This document shows, one piece after another, positions 1 to 8,639 of a stretch of DNA of 25,465 nt. This DNA is from JAQVEM01 sp964616545 (GTDB lineage: Bacteria; Actinomycetota; Humimicrobiia; Humimicrobiales; Humimicrobiaceae), in assembly GCA_964616545.1 (NCBI GenBank), contig CAZTUA010000029.1:1-25465 (forward strand). The letters run 5' to 3'. How positions within the stretch are numbered: the first letter of the stretch is position 1; every line of letters begins with the position of its first letter. The translations under genes and the position numbers were made by a program. The notes beneath the pieces are model-generated. The model was not told the origin of the DNA. It saw only the letters and a list, made by a program, of their open reading frames with translations, and made no database searches.

Positions 1-68
1 AGAAAATGGGTATAAAAGAAGGCAGCACTATTATAATCGGAAAGCTTGTTTTCGTGCTAAAAGATTAA
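1..68 (+). CDS. obg: GTPase Obg, C-terminal end only (partial)
   Basis: The frame starting at base 3 reads KMGIKEGSTIIIGKLVFVLKD and then stops at 66-68. The pattern GIKEGSTIIIG followed by a hydrophobic strand matches the small C-terminal (OCT) domain that ends many bacterial Obg GTPases, which act in ribosome assembly. Only about 21 residues are visible, so the call rests partly on position: obg directly precedes proB-proA in many Firmicutes and Actinobacteria. The gap to proB is 22 bases, so the two are probably co-transcribed. The gene continues off the left edge. Confidence 0.7.
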   Translation, partial: KMGIKEGSTIIIGKLVFVLKD

Positions 69-90
69 ATATTATACGGGGAGAGATTAA

Positions 91-1230
91 TTGGAAAGTG
101 ATAGAAAAAAATACCTTAAAAGTATCAAAAAAATGGTTGTAAAAATCGGGTCCAGCAGCCTGACTTCCGAAAACGGAAGGCTGGATAGAGCCGGTATAAA
201 GAGATTTGTGGATGAGGTAAGCTCACTTTTTGAAAAGGGAATAGAAGTAATAATAGTTACAAGCGGTGCTATAGCTGCCGGTCTGGAAAGCCTGAATATC
301 AGAGAAAAACCGGCTGACCTGTCACTTCTCCAGGCGGCTGCTTCGGTCGGTCAGGTTGAACTCATGAGCCTCTACAGTGATATGTTTTCAAAAAACAATG
401 TAAGAATCGGGCAGATATTGCTGACCCATGAGGATACAACCAGGAGGGAGCAGTATCTTAACATAAAAAACACAATAAAGAATTTATTAAGTTTAAAAGT
501 AGTGCCGGTAGTTAACGAAAATGACAGCGTGGCCATAGATGAGATAAAGTTTGGTGACAATGACAGGCTTGCTGCCATGGTAGCAGTTCTGGCAGAAGCA
601 GATATTCTGGCAATTTTAACGGATATCGAGGGCATGTATGATAAAGACCCCAGATTCAACAGTGATGCAAAGCTGCTCTCGTTTGTAGAAAAGATAGATA
701 AACACATAGAAGATGCGGCAGGGGGAATCGGGTCAACTTATGGTATTGGCGGAATGCAGTCAAAAGTAAAGGCAGCAAAAATCTGCTCTTTCTCGGGTAT
801 AGGAACAGTAATTGCCGGCAGCAGTGATGAAGATGTACTTGGCAGGATTGTATCGGGGGAGGATGCCGGTACCTTTTTTGCCCCGCAGGTAGAAAAAAAA
901 GTAAGAAGTGTTAAAAAGTGGATTGCCTTTGGGAAAAGGACCAGGGGTATTATAGTAATTGATAAAGGTGCCGGGGAGGCAGTACTGAATAAAGGCAGGA
1001 GCATACTGGCGGTTGGCATAGTAGAAGTAAATGGTAAATTCAGCAGGGGAGACACATTAAAGGTCCTGTCGCCTGACGGGAGGCTCATTGCAAAAGGAAT
1101 CACCAATTTTTCGAGCGAAGAAATAAAAAAAATAAAAGGGAAAAACAGGGGGAAAATTCTATCTGAATTTGGTGCTTCACTGTGCGGCGAGGTGATCCAC
1201 AGAGATTGCCTGGTTGTTTTTTGTGAATAA
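91..1230 (+). CDS. proB: Glutamate 5-kinase (proline biosynthesis)
   Basis: The enzyme phosphorylates glutamate with ATP to gamma-glutamyl phosphate, the first step of proline synthesis, in the cytoplasm. Residues about 12-260 form the amino-acid kinase domain: VVKIGSSSLT near the start, VTSGAIAAG, the NENDSVA / FGDNDRLAA substrate and nucleotide region, LTDIEGMYDKDP, and GGMQSKVKAA. Residues about 280-365 look like the C-terminal PUA domain found in the long ProB form, and the 379-residue length fits that form. The start is TTG at 91, preceded by GGGGAGAG at 79-86; no ATG in frame fits better before the conserved VVKIG motif. It follows obg and precedes proA by 49 bases, the classic proBA pair. 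Family assignment is secure. Feedback inhibition by proline is known for the family but cannot be read from the sequence. Confidence 0.97.
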   Translation: MESDRKKYLKSIKKMVVKIGSSSLTSENGRLDRAGIKRFVDEVSSLFEKGIEVIIVTSGAIAAGLESLNIREKPADLSLLQAAASVGQVELMSLYSDMFSKNNVRIGQILLTHEDTTRREQYLNIKNTIKNLLSLKVVPVVNENDSVAIDEIKFGDNDRLAAMVAVLAEADILAILTDIEGMYDKDPRFNSDAKLLSFVEKIDKHIEDAAGGIGSTYGIGGMQSKVKAAKICSFSGIGTVIAGSSDEDVLGRIVSGEDAGTFFAPQVEKKVRSVKKWIAFGKRTRGIIVIDKGAGEAVLNKGRSILAVGIVEVNGKFSRGDTLKVLSPDGRLIAKGITNFSSEEIKKIKGKNRGKILSEFGASLCGEVIHRDCLVVFCE

Positions 1231-1279
1231 TTTCATTTATTATTTTATGTTATAATGAGTTAATAAACCGGAGGGATAG

Positions 1280-2536
1280 ATGGATAGAGTATTAAAAATA
1301 GCAAAAAAGGCCAGAGAAAGCACAAAATTTATTTCTAATGCCGGTACCGGAGTAAAAAATAAGATACTTTCTGATATCTCCAGGCATATTGTATCCGGAG
1401 TAGAAGAAATTATTAGAGAGAATGAAAAAGATATGGATGCGTCCAGGCGCGAAGGGATATCAGAGAGCCTGATAGACAGATTAAAGTTTGATAGGGAAAG
1501 AATAGAGAAAAAGGCGGAAAGCATAGATAAAGTTATTAAGTTCAACGACCCTGTAGGAGAGGTAATTTTCGGCTATAATCTTCCAAACGGCTTAATTCTA
1601 AAGAATATAAGGGTGCCCCTGGGAGTTATAGGGATAATATATGAGGCCAGGCCGGAGGTTACAATTGACGCATCGGTTTTATGCCTGAAAGCGGGGAACA
1701 GCGTAATCCTGAGAGGGAGTTCCCATGCAATAAATACAAATAAAAAACTGGTGGAATTAATGGGCAGGGCTCTTAGGGAGAATAATATGCCTGAAAGCAT
1801 TATACAGATTATTCCCACCATGGATAAGAAGGACGCGGTAAGATTAATGCAGCTCCGGAAACACATAGATGTTCTTATACCGCGCGGCGGCAAGAGCCTT
1901 ATTGAAAGCGTAGTTGAAAATTCAAAAATACCTGTGATTGAAACAGGTATCGGCAACTGCCATATCTACATAGATGATAAGATTGAAGATATTGATGCAG
2001 AGTTAATTGCAAATATAGTGATTAATGCAAAGGTACAGCGCCCGAGCGTATGCAATGCAGCCGAAAAATTACTGGTGCACAGAGGTGCGGCTCAGAAGAT
2101 ACTTCATTTTGTGCTAAGAAAACTTGAAGATGAGAATGTAAAACTTCTGGGGTGTCCCTGGACCATGGAAATATTTCCATCCATAGAGCTGGCTTCTGAG
2201 GAAGACTGGTATGAAGAATATCTGGATTACAGGATGGCAGTAAAAGTAGTTAATAATATTGAGGAAGCAGTGGCGCATATCAACAAATACGGTTCCCACC
2301 ACACAGAAACCATAATAACATCCAGCTATAAAAGTTCCAGATACTTTACCAGGGAAGTAGACTCTGCAGTTGTTTTTGTTAATGCATCTACAAGATTTAC
2401 GGATGGTGAGCAGTTCGGCATGGGTACAGAAATAGGCATAAGCACCCAGAGGCTTCACTGGCGTGGCCCTATGGGATTAAGGGAACTGACAACCAATAAA
2501 TTTGTAGTGTACGGCAGCGGACAGATAAGGGAATAG
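1280..2536 (+). CDS. proA: Gamma-glutamyl phosphate reductase (proline biosynthesis)
   Basis: This NADPH-dependent enzyme reduces the ProB product to glutamate-5-semialdehyde, which cyclises and is finished by ProC elsewhere. The 418-residue length is typical. Visible motifs are IIYEARPEVTID, the GNSVILRGSS cofactor-binding stretch, PVIETGIGNCHIYID, and RPSVCNAAEKLLVH, whose cysteine (about residue 258) is the expected catalytic thiol of this aldehyde-dehydrogenase-fold family. The C-terminal half has FVNASTRFTDGEQFGMGTEIGIST, nearly invariant in ProA. The start is ATG at 1280 with GGAGGG at 1270-1275. A small hairpin follows the stop (2542-2561), before nadD. The assignment is secure. Confidence 0.97.
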   Translation: MDRVLKIAKKARESTKFISNAGTGVKNKILSDISRHIVSGVEEIIRENEKDMDASRREGISESLIDRLKFDRERIEKKAESIDKVIKFNDPVGEVIFGYNLPNGLILKNIRVPLGVIGIIYEARPEVTIDASVLCLKAGNSVILRGSSHAINTNKKLVELMGRALRENNMPESIIQIIPTMDKKDAVRLMQLRKHIDVLIPRGGKSLIESVVENSKIPVIETGIGNCHIYIDDKIEDIDAELIANIVINAKVQRPSVCNAAEKLLVHRGAAQKILHFVLRKLEDENVKLLGCPWTMEIFPSIELASEEDWYEEYLDYRMAVKVVNNIEEAVAHINKYGSHHTETIITSSYKSSRYFTREVDSAVVFVNASTRFTDGEQFGMGTEIGISTQRLHWRGPMGLRELTTNKFVVYGSGQIRE

Positions 2537-2541
2537 ATTTA

Positions 2542-2561
2542 AAAACTGCAGCGGCAGTTTT
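2542..2561 (+). terminator. Short hairpin after proA, possible weak terminator
   Basis: AAAACTGC at 2542-2549 and GCAGTTTT at 2554-2561 form a perfect 8-bp stem with an AGCG loop. The T-run is only the four bases in the stem arm, followed by AAC, so termination would be weak or partial. nadD begins 30 bases later and no good promoter is visible between them. The hairpin may instead be an mRNA processing or stability element. Confidence 0.35.
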
Positions 2562-2591
2562 AACAGGAGCAGTAATTTAAAATCAGGATAA

Positions 2592-3236
2592 GTGACCAGG
2601 GTGAAAAAAAAGAGAAGGCAATATAAAAAAATTGGGATTATGGGAGGAACTTTTAACCCTATCCACCACGGCCACCTTGTTACTGCGCAGGAAGCACTTA
2701 GCCAGTTTAAACTTGATATAGTAATTTTTATCCCCACAGGCAGCCCGCCGCATAAAGCAGACAGCAAAATAGCAAGTGCCGAAGACAGATATATCATGAC
2801 TGTTATTGCCACTTCTTCAAATAGTAATTTTTTTGTTTCAAGAATAGAGATAGACAGAAAAGGTGAGTCATATACTATAGATACTGTCCGCAGATTAAAA
2901 GAAGTTTACGGGAAAGATTCACTTTTATACTTTATAACGGGTGCAGATGCCATACTGGAAATACTTACGTGGAAGAATACAGAGGAAATTGTCTCACTCT
3001 GTAAATTCATAGCAGCTACAAGGCCGGGATATGACCTGACCCGCCTGGAAGAATTAAGAGGCAGGCTGTTCAATAATACAAAAGAGGTAAATGAGAAAAT
3101 ATTTGTAATGGAGATACCGGCACTTTCCATTTCTTCAACTGATATTAGAGACAGAATTAAAAATAACAGGCCGATAGACTATCTGGTACCCGAAGGAGTA
3201 AGCAATTACATATTAAAAAATGGACTTTATAAATAA
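2592..3236 (+). CDS. nadD: Nicotinate-nucleotide adenylyltransferase (NAD synthesis)
   Basis: NadD transfers AMP from ATP to nicotinate mononucleotide, making deamido-NAD in the cytoplasm. The N-terminal IGIMGGTFNPIHHGHL holds the nucleotidyltransferase HxGH motif (HHGH, about residues 25-28). The C-terminal SISSTDIR (about 179-186) is the second ATP-binding signature. TGADAILEILTWKN in the middle and the ending VPEGVSNYILKNGLY are typical of NadD. The start is uncertain: GTG at 2592 has AGGA only 3 bases upstream, while the in-frame GTG at 2601 sits 12 bases from it. Either gives a normal length of about 211-214 residues; the ATG at 2640 would cut into the Rossmann motif and is excluded. The end overlaps yqeK by 17 bases, implying translational coupling. 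Confidence 0.95.
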   Translation: MTRVKKKRRQYKKIGIMGGTFNPIHHGHLVTAQEALSQFKLDIVIFIPTGSPPHKADSKIASAEDRYIMTVIATSSNSNFFVSRIEIDRKGESYTIDTVRRLKEVYGKDSLLYFITGADAILEILTWKNTEEIVSLCKFIAATRPGYDLTRLEELRGRLFNNTKEVNEKIFVMEIPALSISSTDIRDRIKNNRPIDYLVPEGVSNYILKNGLYK

Positions 3237-3831
3237 TTTTCCCTTAACGGGCAGCCAGAAAAAATATCTTAAGGAAATGGCAGAAAAAATTAAAAATGTT
3301 ATGCCCGGCCCGCTGTATGTGCATTCTATAAACACCCTGGAGTACGCGGGCGCTATTGGAGAAAGATTTTTACCAGACCTGGATATATTCAGGCTGAGCG
3401 CAGCATGTATTCTGCATGATTATGGTAAAATATTTAGTTATAGCGAGCTTGTTAGAATAGCAGAAGAAAATAAGCTTAAAATAGAGGAGTTTGAGTTAAA
3501 AACTCCTGTGCTCCTGCATGGTTTTGTAGGTGATTACCTGGTTAAAAGAGATTTTAATATCTCTGATGCCAGGATACTCAGGTCAGTAAAGTACCATATA
3601 ACAGGGTACTGTAATATGAGCCTGGAAGATAAAATTTTGTTTATTGCTGATAAGATTGAAAAAAGCAGGAATTACGACGGAGTAGAGAAATTAAGGGCTC
3701 TTGCGCTAAAAAATATAGATTTATGTTTATTAGAGGTATATAAAAATAATATAATATATATTGTAAATGGAAATAAATTAATGCATCCTGATACGGCCAG
3801 GATCTGGAATAATATTTGTGGAGGTATTTAA
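3220..3831 (+). CDS. yqeK: YqeK-like HD-domain phosphohydrolase
   Basis: The protein has 203 residues with an HD metal-binding signature: H35 (YVHSINTLEYA), H66-D67 (CILHDYGK), then LLHGFVGDYL, RSVKYHITGY and a C-terminal LFIADKIEKSRNYDGV. This order matches YqeK, the HD protein almost always encoded between nadD and rsfS in Gram-positive bacteria and shown in Firmicutes to hydrolyse diadenosine tetraphosphate symmetrically to ADP. Its substrate here is inferred from family and context. ATG at 3220 lies inside the end of nadD, so the two are probably translated in a coupled way; no strong Shine-Dalgarno is seen. The membrane-protein gene downstream starts 1 base after its stop. Confidence 0.9.
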   Translation: MDFINNFPLTGSQKKYLKEMAEKIKNVMPGPLYVHSINTLEYAGAIGERFLPDLDIFRLSAACILHDYGKIFSYSELVRIAEENKLKIEEFELKTPVLLHGFVGDYLVKRDFNISDARILRSVKYHITGYCNMSLEDKILFIADKIEKSRNYDGVEKLRALALKNIDLCLLEVYKNNIIYIVNGNKLMHPDTARIWNNICGGI

Positions 3832-3832
3832 T

Positions 3833-5650
3833 ATGTCTTTTGACGATGACGAAAAAAGATTCGGAGATAATGGCCCCGATGATGAAGATTTCTATAAACT
3901 TGACGATGAGGGCGATGAAAGCAGGGGGAATGAAAAAAAGGATGATTCCGTAGATGATTTCTTTAAAGATGAAGATTTTGAATTTGAAACCTATGATGAG
4001 GGCGAAGATGAAAAGGAACCGGAAAGCATAGGACTGAGAAGCAGGAGAACAAAGCAGAGGAAAAAGAAAAGAAAGGCTATTTTAAAAATCAGTGCCATAT
4101 TGATTGTTCTGGTTCTTGTAGCTGTTGGGATAGTTTTCTGGGTTGTCCCGTGGGTTAAAAACAGGTTTTTTTCTAAACCGGAGATAGCAGAAGAAGAAAG
4201 AATAACAATACCTGATTCCCTGCTGCTTGGTAACGATATCAATATTGTTATTGCATGTGCAGGAGGGAATCTGCTGGAGCCGGATGTTAATACTGTTGTA
4301 TTCTCAAGCTACTACATCAGTGAGAATAAATTAATTTCGCTGTATATTCCTCCCAGAACGCTGATGGATATTCCGGGTGTCGGAGCAGAAATGATAGGAA
4401 GGTCCGTAAATATACAGGGGATGGATCTACTGAAACTGTCCCTGAAAAAAGATCTGGGCATGAATATTGATGTAGATTACCATATCTTATTTGACGTGCC
4501 CGGCGTGGTGGATAAATTGGGAGGGATAGAGCTTGAGCTGGAAAAAGAAATTTCTGTAAAGAATTACAGTGACAATTCAACTTTTACGCTTGAGGAAGGA
4601 AATAACCTTATTGACGGAGAAGAAGCGTTGAATTTTCTAAGATACTTCAGTGGTATAGAGAAGGATGTACCGGTTGAAAATATCAAGAATCAGAAATTAA
4701 TTATAGATGCATTAATAGAAAAAATTGCAGGCAAAGACGATGAAGAAATGTCTGCCAATCTAAACTCAATAAAGGATTTTATGGAAACTGATTTAAGCAT
4801 GGAAGACAGATTAAAGATTTTCTCAACATTTGCCAGCATAGAAGCTGATAAAAATTATGCGTATTCACTGGACGTATCGTCTAATATGGATGGGGAGGAT
4901 ATTTTCTATGTCCCGAAGGATATTTCAAAACTTGCTGAAATTTTCAGCAAAGAAGGAACCTCGCCGGCCGAAGAAGTAACTGATTTTACAGAAACTGTAA
5001 AAATCACTGTACTGAATGGAACCTACGATTCCCCGGAAGCTTTCGGGCTGGCAGGAACCACATCCGAAACTTTAAAAGAACTGAAATTTGAAGACGGCAG
5101 GAACAAATATGATGTAATTGAGGTAGGCAATTCGGATAATATTTACGAAAGCACCCAGATCCTGGTTTATGCCCCGGATGCGAATAAACTGGCTGCGGCG
5201 GATGATATTAAAAAGGTCCTGGGGACGGGAAACGTAAACCCGAGAGAGGATGATGTAACCAGTTCGGATATAATAGTAATTCTGGGAAAAGATTATCTTG
5301 CGATAACAACAGGTACAGCTGAAACTGAAGAGGAAGAGGAGGAAGGGCAGTTAATTAAAATCATTGTTTTAAATGGAGAGGGCACCACGGGGCTTGCCGC
5401 GACAGTTACCGGGATACTTGATGATTATTTCAATTCTGAGGGAGAAACTGTTGTAATGCTGGAACCAAAAAGTGCGGCTAACTATAATTATACTGAAACC
5501 GAAATAACCGTTTATACTTCCGGGGAAGGAGTAAACGAGGTAGCACAGAAGATACAGGAAAGGCTGGGTGTTGGAGCAATAGAGTACTCTGATGATAATG
5601 CAGATAATGTGGATATTAGCATAATTATAGGGAGTGATTATACAAAATAG
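3833..5650 (+). CDS. LCP-family membrane protein with degenerate LCP domain and two LytR_C domains
   Basis: A 605-residue single-pass protein. Residues 1-67 are very rich in Asp and Glu. A basic patch (RSRRTKQRKKKRK) precedes one membrane helix at about 82-107, giving an N-in topology with the rest outside. Residues about 137-300 resemble the LytR-CpsA-Psr fold, including DYHILFDVPGVVDKLGGIELE and NLIDGEEALNFLRY. Two repeated modules follow at about 389-485 and 507-605, each starting KI.VLNG and ending in an ILGKDY / IIGSDY strand; these look like LytR_C domains. LCP enzymes attach polymers such as teichoic acid or polysaccharide to peptidoglycan, but here most catalytic residues look replaced: CAGG instead of GxDxR, PPRT instead of PRD, and one Arg left of the RxR pair. 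The start is ATG 3833 with GGAGG at 3820-3824; an in-frame GTG at 3818 lacks a site. The position between yqeK and rsfS is the usual one for an LCP gene. Confidence 0.8.
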   Translation: MSFDDDEKRFGDNGPDDEDFYKLDDEGDESRGNEKKDDSVDDFFKDEDFEFETYDEGEDEKEPESIGLRSRRTKQRKKKRKAILKISAILIVLVLVAVGIVFWVVPWVKNRFFSKPEIAEEERITIPDSLLLGNDINIVIACAGGNLLEPDVNTVVFSSYYISENKLISLYIPPRTLMDIPGVGAEMIGRSVNIQGMDLLKLSLKKDLGMNIDVDYHILFDVPGVVDKLGGIELELEKEISVKNYSDNSTFTLEEGNNLIDGEEALNFLRYFSGIEKDVPVENIKNQKLIIDALIEKIAGKDDEEMSANLNSIKDFMETDLSMEDRLKIFSTFASIEADKNYAYSLDVSSNMDGEDIFYVPKDISKLAEIFSKEGTSPAEEVTDFTETVKITVLNGTYDSPEAFGLAGTTSETLKELKFEDGRNKYDVIEVGNSDNIYESTQILVYAPDANKLAAADDIKKVLGTGNVNPREDDVTSSDIIVILGKDYLAITTGTAETEEEEEEGQLIKIIVLNGEGTTGLAATVTGILDDYFNSEGETVVMLEPKSAANYNYTETEITVYTSGEGVNEVAQKIQERLGVGAIEYSDDNADNVDISIIIGSDYTK

Positions 5651-6063
5651 TGACAAAAAGTGTAACAAAAGCTATTAAACCCGGGTCAAAAGATGTAGTC
5701 AAAATCATAAAAGCAGTTGCCAGAATTGCCGATGAAAAAAAAGCGGATTACATAAAAATTCTCGACATGAGATCAAGGCTCATTATCACCGATTACTTCA
5801 TAATAATCAGCGCAAAAAACACCAGGCTGACCAGAAGAATACAGGAAGAGGTCTGCGGCTATCTTAAAAGAAAAAATCTCAAACACATAAATATCAGCGG
5901 TATGTCTGAAGGAAAATGGATATTGATTGATTACAACGATTTTGTGATTCATATTTTTACAAACGAATTAAGAGAATATTACGAGCTTGAAAGGCTGTGG
6001 AGAGATTCCGGAGAAATAGAATGGAACAAAGAGCAGCCTGTGCAGAACGGAAAGGATAAGTAA
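5650..6063 (+). CDS. rsfS: Ribosomal silencing factor RsfS
   Basis: RsfS binds ribosomal protein L14 (uL14) and blocks joining of the subunits, lowering translation in poor conditions. The 137-residue protein carries the family core in order: DYIKILDMRSRLIITDYFII, RRIQEEVCGYL, GMSEGKWILIDYNDFVIHIF and LREYYELERLWRDSGEI. The first 25 or so residues are a basic extension ahead of the core. The GTG start at 5650 shares one base with the TAG stop of the upstream gene, with AGGGAG at about 5629-5634 as a distant site, so re-initiation by terminating ribosomes is likely. leuS begins directly after its stop with no gap. Assignment is strong from both sequence and neighbourhood. Confidence 0.94.
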   Translation: MTKSVTKAIKPGSKDVVKIIKAVARIADEKKADYIKILDMRSRLIITDYFIIISAKNTRLTRRIQEEVCGYLKRKNLKHINISGMSEGKWILIDYNDFVIHIFTNELREYYELERLWRDSGEIEWNKEQPVQNGKDK

Positions 6064-8628
6064 TTGAAAAGAAAAAAGTTAAACAGGACCTATAACCCCC
6101 GGGAAATAGAAAAAAGAATTATCAAGAAATGGGAAAATGAGAAAATGTATTCTCTAAAATCCTCAAAAGATGACCCAAAATATTACATGCTGGAAATGTT
6201 TCCATACCCCTCCGGAGAACCTCACATGGGACATGCCAGAAATTACACTATCGGGGATGTTATTGCAAGGGTTCTCTCAAGAAAAGGGCATAATGTTCTT
6301 CACCCCATTGGTTTTGATGCTTTTGGTCTGCCCGCAGAAAATGCAGCGATTAAAAAAGGACTCCATCCAGAGGAAAGCACCATGTCCAATATTGATAAGA
6401 TGAGAAAAGCTCTCAAGCGGATGGGGATAAGCTATGATTTTGGGGACGAGGTAATAACTTCTGAGCCTGATTATTACAGATGGACGCAGTGGCTTTTCCT
6501 TTTATTTTATAAAATGGGCCTGGCAGAAAAAAAAGAAGCACCTGTTAACTGGTGCGGCTCCTGTCAGACTGTTCTTGCAAACGAGCAGGTCATTTCAGGA
6601 AAATGTGAAAGATGCGACAGCCCTGTCAAAAGAAAGGTACTGTCACAATGGTTCTTTAAAATAACCGATTATGCACAGAGACTTCTTGACGATATGGAAC
6701 TTCTGGAAGACGGATGGCCGGAAAAGGTTCTTACCATACAGAGAAACTGGATAGGAAGAAGTGAGGGGGCCATGGTTAATTTCAAACTTGACGGCCCTGA
6801 AGATATTGATATTCCAGTTTTCACAACGAGGCCAGACACCCTGTTCGGGGTAACCTTTTTTATTCTTGCTCCGGAGCACCCTCTGGTAGATAAAATAGTA
6901 AGTGATGAAGGTTATAAGAAAGAGATTAGAAAAGCAAGAGCGCTGATTTCCGGGCAGAGCGATATCGAGAGGGGCTCGGCGGAAGTTGAGAAAATAGGAT
7001 GTTTTACGGGAAGGCATGTTATAAATCCGCTGAGTTGCGAAAAAGTTCCCGTGTGGATTGCCAATTATGTTCTGCTGGAATACGGAACCGGCGCCATAAT
7101 GGCGGTCCCTGCACATGATGAGAGAGATTTTGAATTTGCCTCAAAATATAAAATTCCGATTAAAGAAGTAATATCACCCGACGGGAGCAGCCACCCTGAA
7201 CTTAAAGCTGCATATGCTGATGAAGGAATAATGGTAAACTCAGGAGATTTTAGCGGATTTAAGTCAGAAAAAGGGAAAAGAGAAATCACCCGCTATCTTG
7301 AAAAAAAGAATCTTGGTAAATCCAGCATAAATTACAAATTAAGGGACTGGCTGATTTCAAGACAGAGGTACTGGGGTGCGCCTATTCCAATAATTTATTG
7401 TGAAAAGTGCGGCATGGTTCCTGTTCCGGAAAAAGATTTACCGGTACTTCTCCCCCATGATGTAGATTTCAGGCCGAAGGGCCTGTCACCGCTTTCATAT
7501 TGTGAAGAGTTTGTAAATACAGAGTGCCCGGAGTGCGGGGGGAAGGCAAAAAGGGAAACGGATACGATGGACACATTTGTCTGCTCTTCGTGGTATTTCT
7601 TAAGGTATTGCAGCCCCCATGACAGAGAGCGTGCTTTTGACAGCAGGGAGGTTGATTACTGGATGCCGGTGGATCAGTATATAGGGGGGATAGAACACGC
7701 AAGCATGCACCTGATATATGCAAGGTTTTTTACCAAGGTTCTCTATGATAGCGGACTGGTTAAGTTCAGGGAGCCTTTTATCAGGTATTTTCCTCACGGG
7801 ATTGTAAATCTGGGCGGACAGAAAATGTCAAAGTCCAAAGGAAATATCGTTAATCCATCCGAGATTTATAACCGGTTCGGAGCGGATACATTGAGGCTGT
7901 ATATACTCTTTATGGGTCCTGCCGGAAGCCCGGTGGACTGGAGTGACAGCGGTGTTGAAGGAGCAAACAGGTTCTTAAAGAGAGTCTGGAAACTGATAGC
8001 CGGGAATATAGAGGATGCAGGAGCCATAGAACAGGGGAATGGTGAAAGCGGCGGGAAAGGTGAAAAAACTGACCCTGCAGCAGGGAATATTGAGAGTGAC
8101 TATAAAAATGGAAGGTTAAGCAACTCCGAAAAGGAGCTGTACAGAAAATTACACCAGACAATAAAAAAAGTTACAGACGATATCCTTGTGAGGTTTAATT
8201 TCAATACTGCAATAAGCGCCATTATGGAGCTTGTCAATTTATTCTATAAATATCTGGATGAAGCGGCCCGTTCCGGGAAGAATCATCTGCTCATAAAAGA
8301 GGTAACAGAAAAAATGTTATTGCTTCTTTCTCCTATCACCCCGTTTATTACCGAAGAGTTATGGATGATGTCCGGTAATACCGGGAGCATACATAAAGCA
8401 GACTGGCCCGCTTATGATAATGAGATTGCGCGTGAGGAGCTTGTAACTGTCGTATTCCAGGTAAACGGAAAACTCAGGGATAAAATTAATGTGCCTGCAG
8501 GTACCCCGGAAGAGAAATTAAAGGAACTGGCCCTTTCATCGGATAAAGTAAAAAAGTATACGAAAAGAAGCCGGATAATAAAAGAAATAGTAGTACCCGG
8601 CAAGCTTGTTAATATTGTAGTGAAATAG
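6064..8628 (+). CDS. leuS: Leucyl-tRNA synthetase
   Basis: A class I aminoacyl-tRNA synthetase that charges tRNA-Leu, 854 residues long. The HIGH-type motif is HMGH at about residue 54 (YPSGEPHMGHARNYTIGD) and the KMSKS motif is at about 587-591 (GGQKMSKSKGNIVNPSE). The CP1 editing domain (about 220-410) has FTTRPDTLFGVTFFILAPEH and YGTGAIMAVPAHDERD. MDTFVCSSWYFLRY and the C-terminal VNGKLRDKINVPAGT are typical. Cysteine pairs CGSCQ and CERC at about 164-182 may bind zinc. About 20 low-complexity Gly/Glu-rich residues (about 655-680) follow the catalytic core. The start is TTG at 6064, immediately after the rsfS stop, with AAAGGA at 6051-6056. No T-box leader fits, as there is no gap upstream. 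Confidence 0.98.
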   Translation: MKRKKLNRTYNPREIEKRIIKKWENEKMYSLKSSKDDPKYYMLEMFPYPSGEPHMGHARNYTIGDVIARVLSRKGHNVLHPIGFDAFGLPAENAAIKKGLHPEESTMSNIDKMRKALKRMGISYDFGDEVITSEPDYYRWTQWLFLLFYKMGLAEKKEAPVNWCGSCQTVLANEQVISGKCERCDSPVKRKVLSQWFFKITDYAQRLLDDMELLEDGWPEKVLTIQRNWIGRSEGAMVNFKLDGPEDIDIPVFTTRPDTLFGVTFFILAPEHPLVDKIVSDEGYKKEIRKARALISGQSDIERGSAEVEKIGCFTGRHVINPLSCEKVPVWIANYVLLEYGTGAIMAVPAHDERDFEFASKYKIPIKEVISPDGSSHPELKAAYADEGIMVNSGDFSGFKSEKGKREITRYLEKKNLGKSSINYKLRDWLISRQRYWGAPIPIIYCEKCGMVPVPEKDLPVLLPHDVDFRPKGLSPLSYCEEFVNTECPECGGKAKRETDTMDTFVCSSWYFLRYCSPHDRERAFDSREVDYWMPVDQYIGGIEHASMHLIYARFFTKVLYDSGLVKFREPFIRYFPHGIVNLGGQKMSKSKGNIVNPSEIYNRFGADTLRLYILFMGPAGSPVDWSDSGVEGANRFLKRVWKLIAGNIEDAGAIEQGNGESGGKGEKTDPAAGNIESDYKNGRLSNSEKELYRKLHQTIKKVTDDILVRFNFNTAISAIMELVNLFYKYLDEAARSGKNHLLIKEVTEKMLLLLSPITPFITEELWMMSGNTGSIHKADWPAYDNEIAREELVTVVFQVNGKLRDKINVPAGTPEEKLKELALSSDKVKKYTKRSRIIKEIVVPGKLVNIVVK

Positions 8629-8639
8629 ACAGAGGATAA

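Noticed and set aside
1251..1256. TATAAT upstream of proA as a promoter
   Set aside because: No acceptable -35 box is found 16-18 bases upstream, and proA is normally read through from proB.
2114..2458. Minus-strand open frame within proA
   Set aside because: It is a shadow of conserved proA codons and no ribosome site precedes it.
3818..3832. GTG at 3818 as the start of the LCP-family gene
   Set aside because: It lacks a ribosome site, while GGAGG at 3820-3824 is ideally spaced for the ATG at 3833.
6040..6070. T-box leader for leuS
   Set aside because: leuS starts right after the rsfS stop, leaving no room for a leader.
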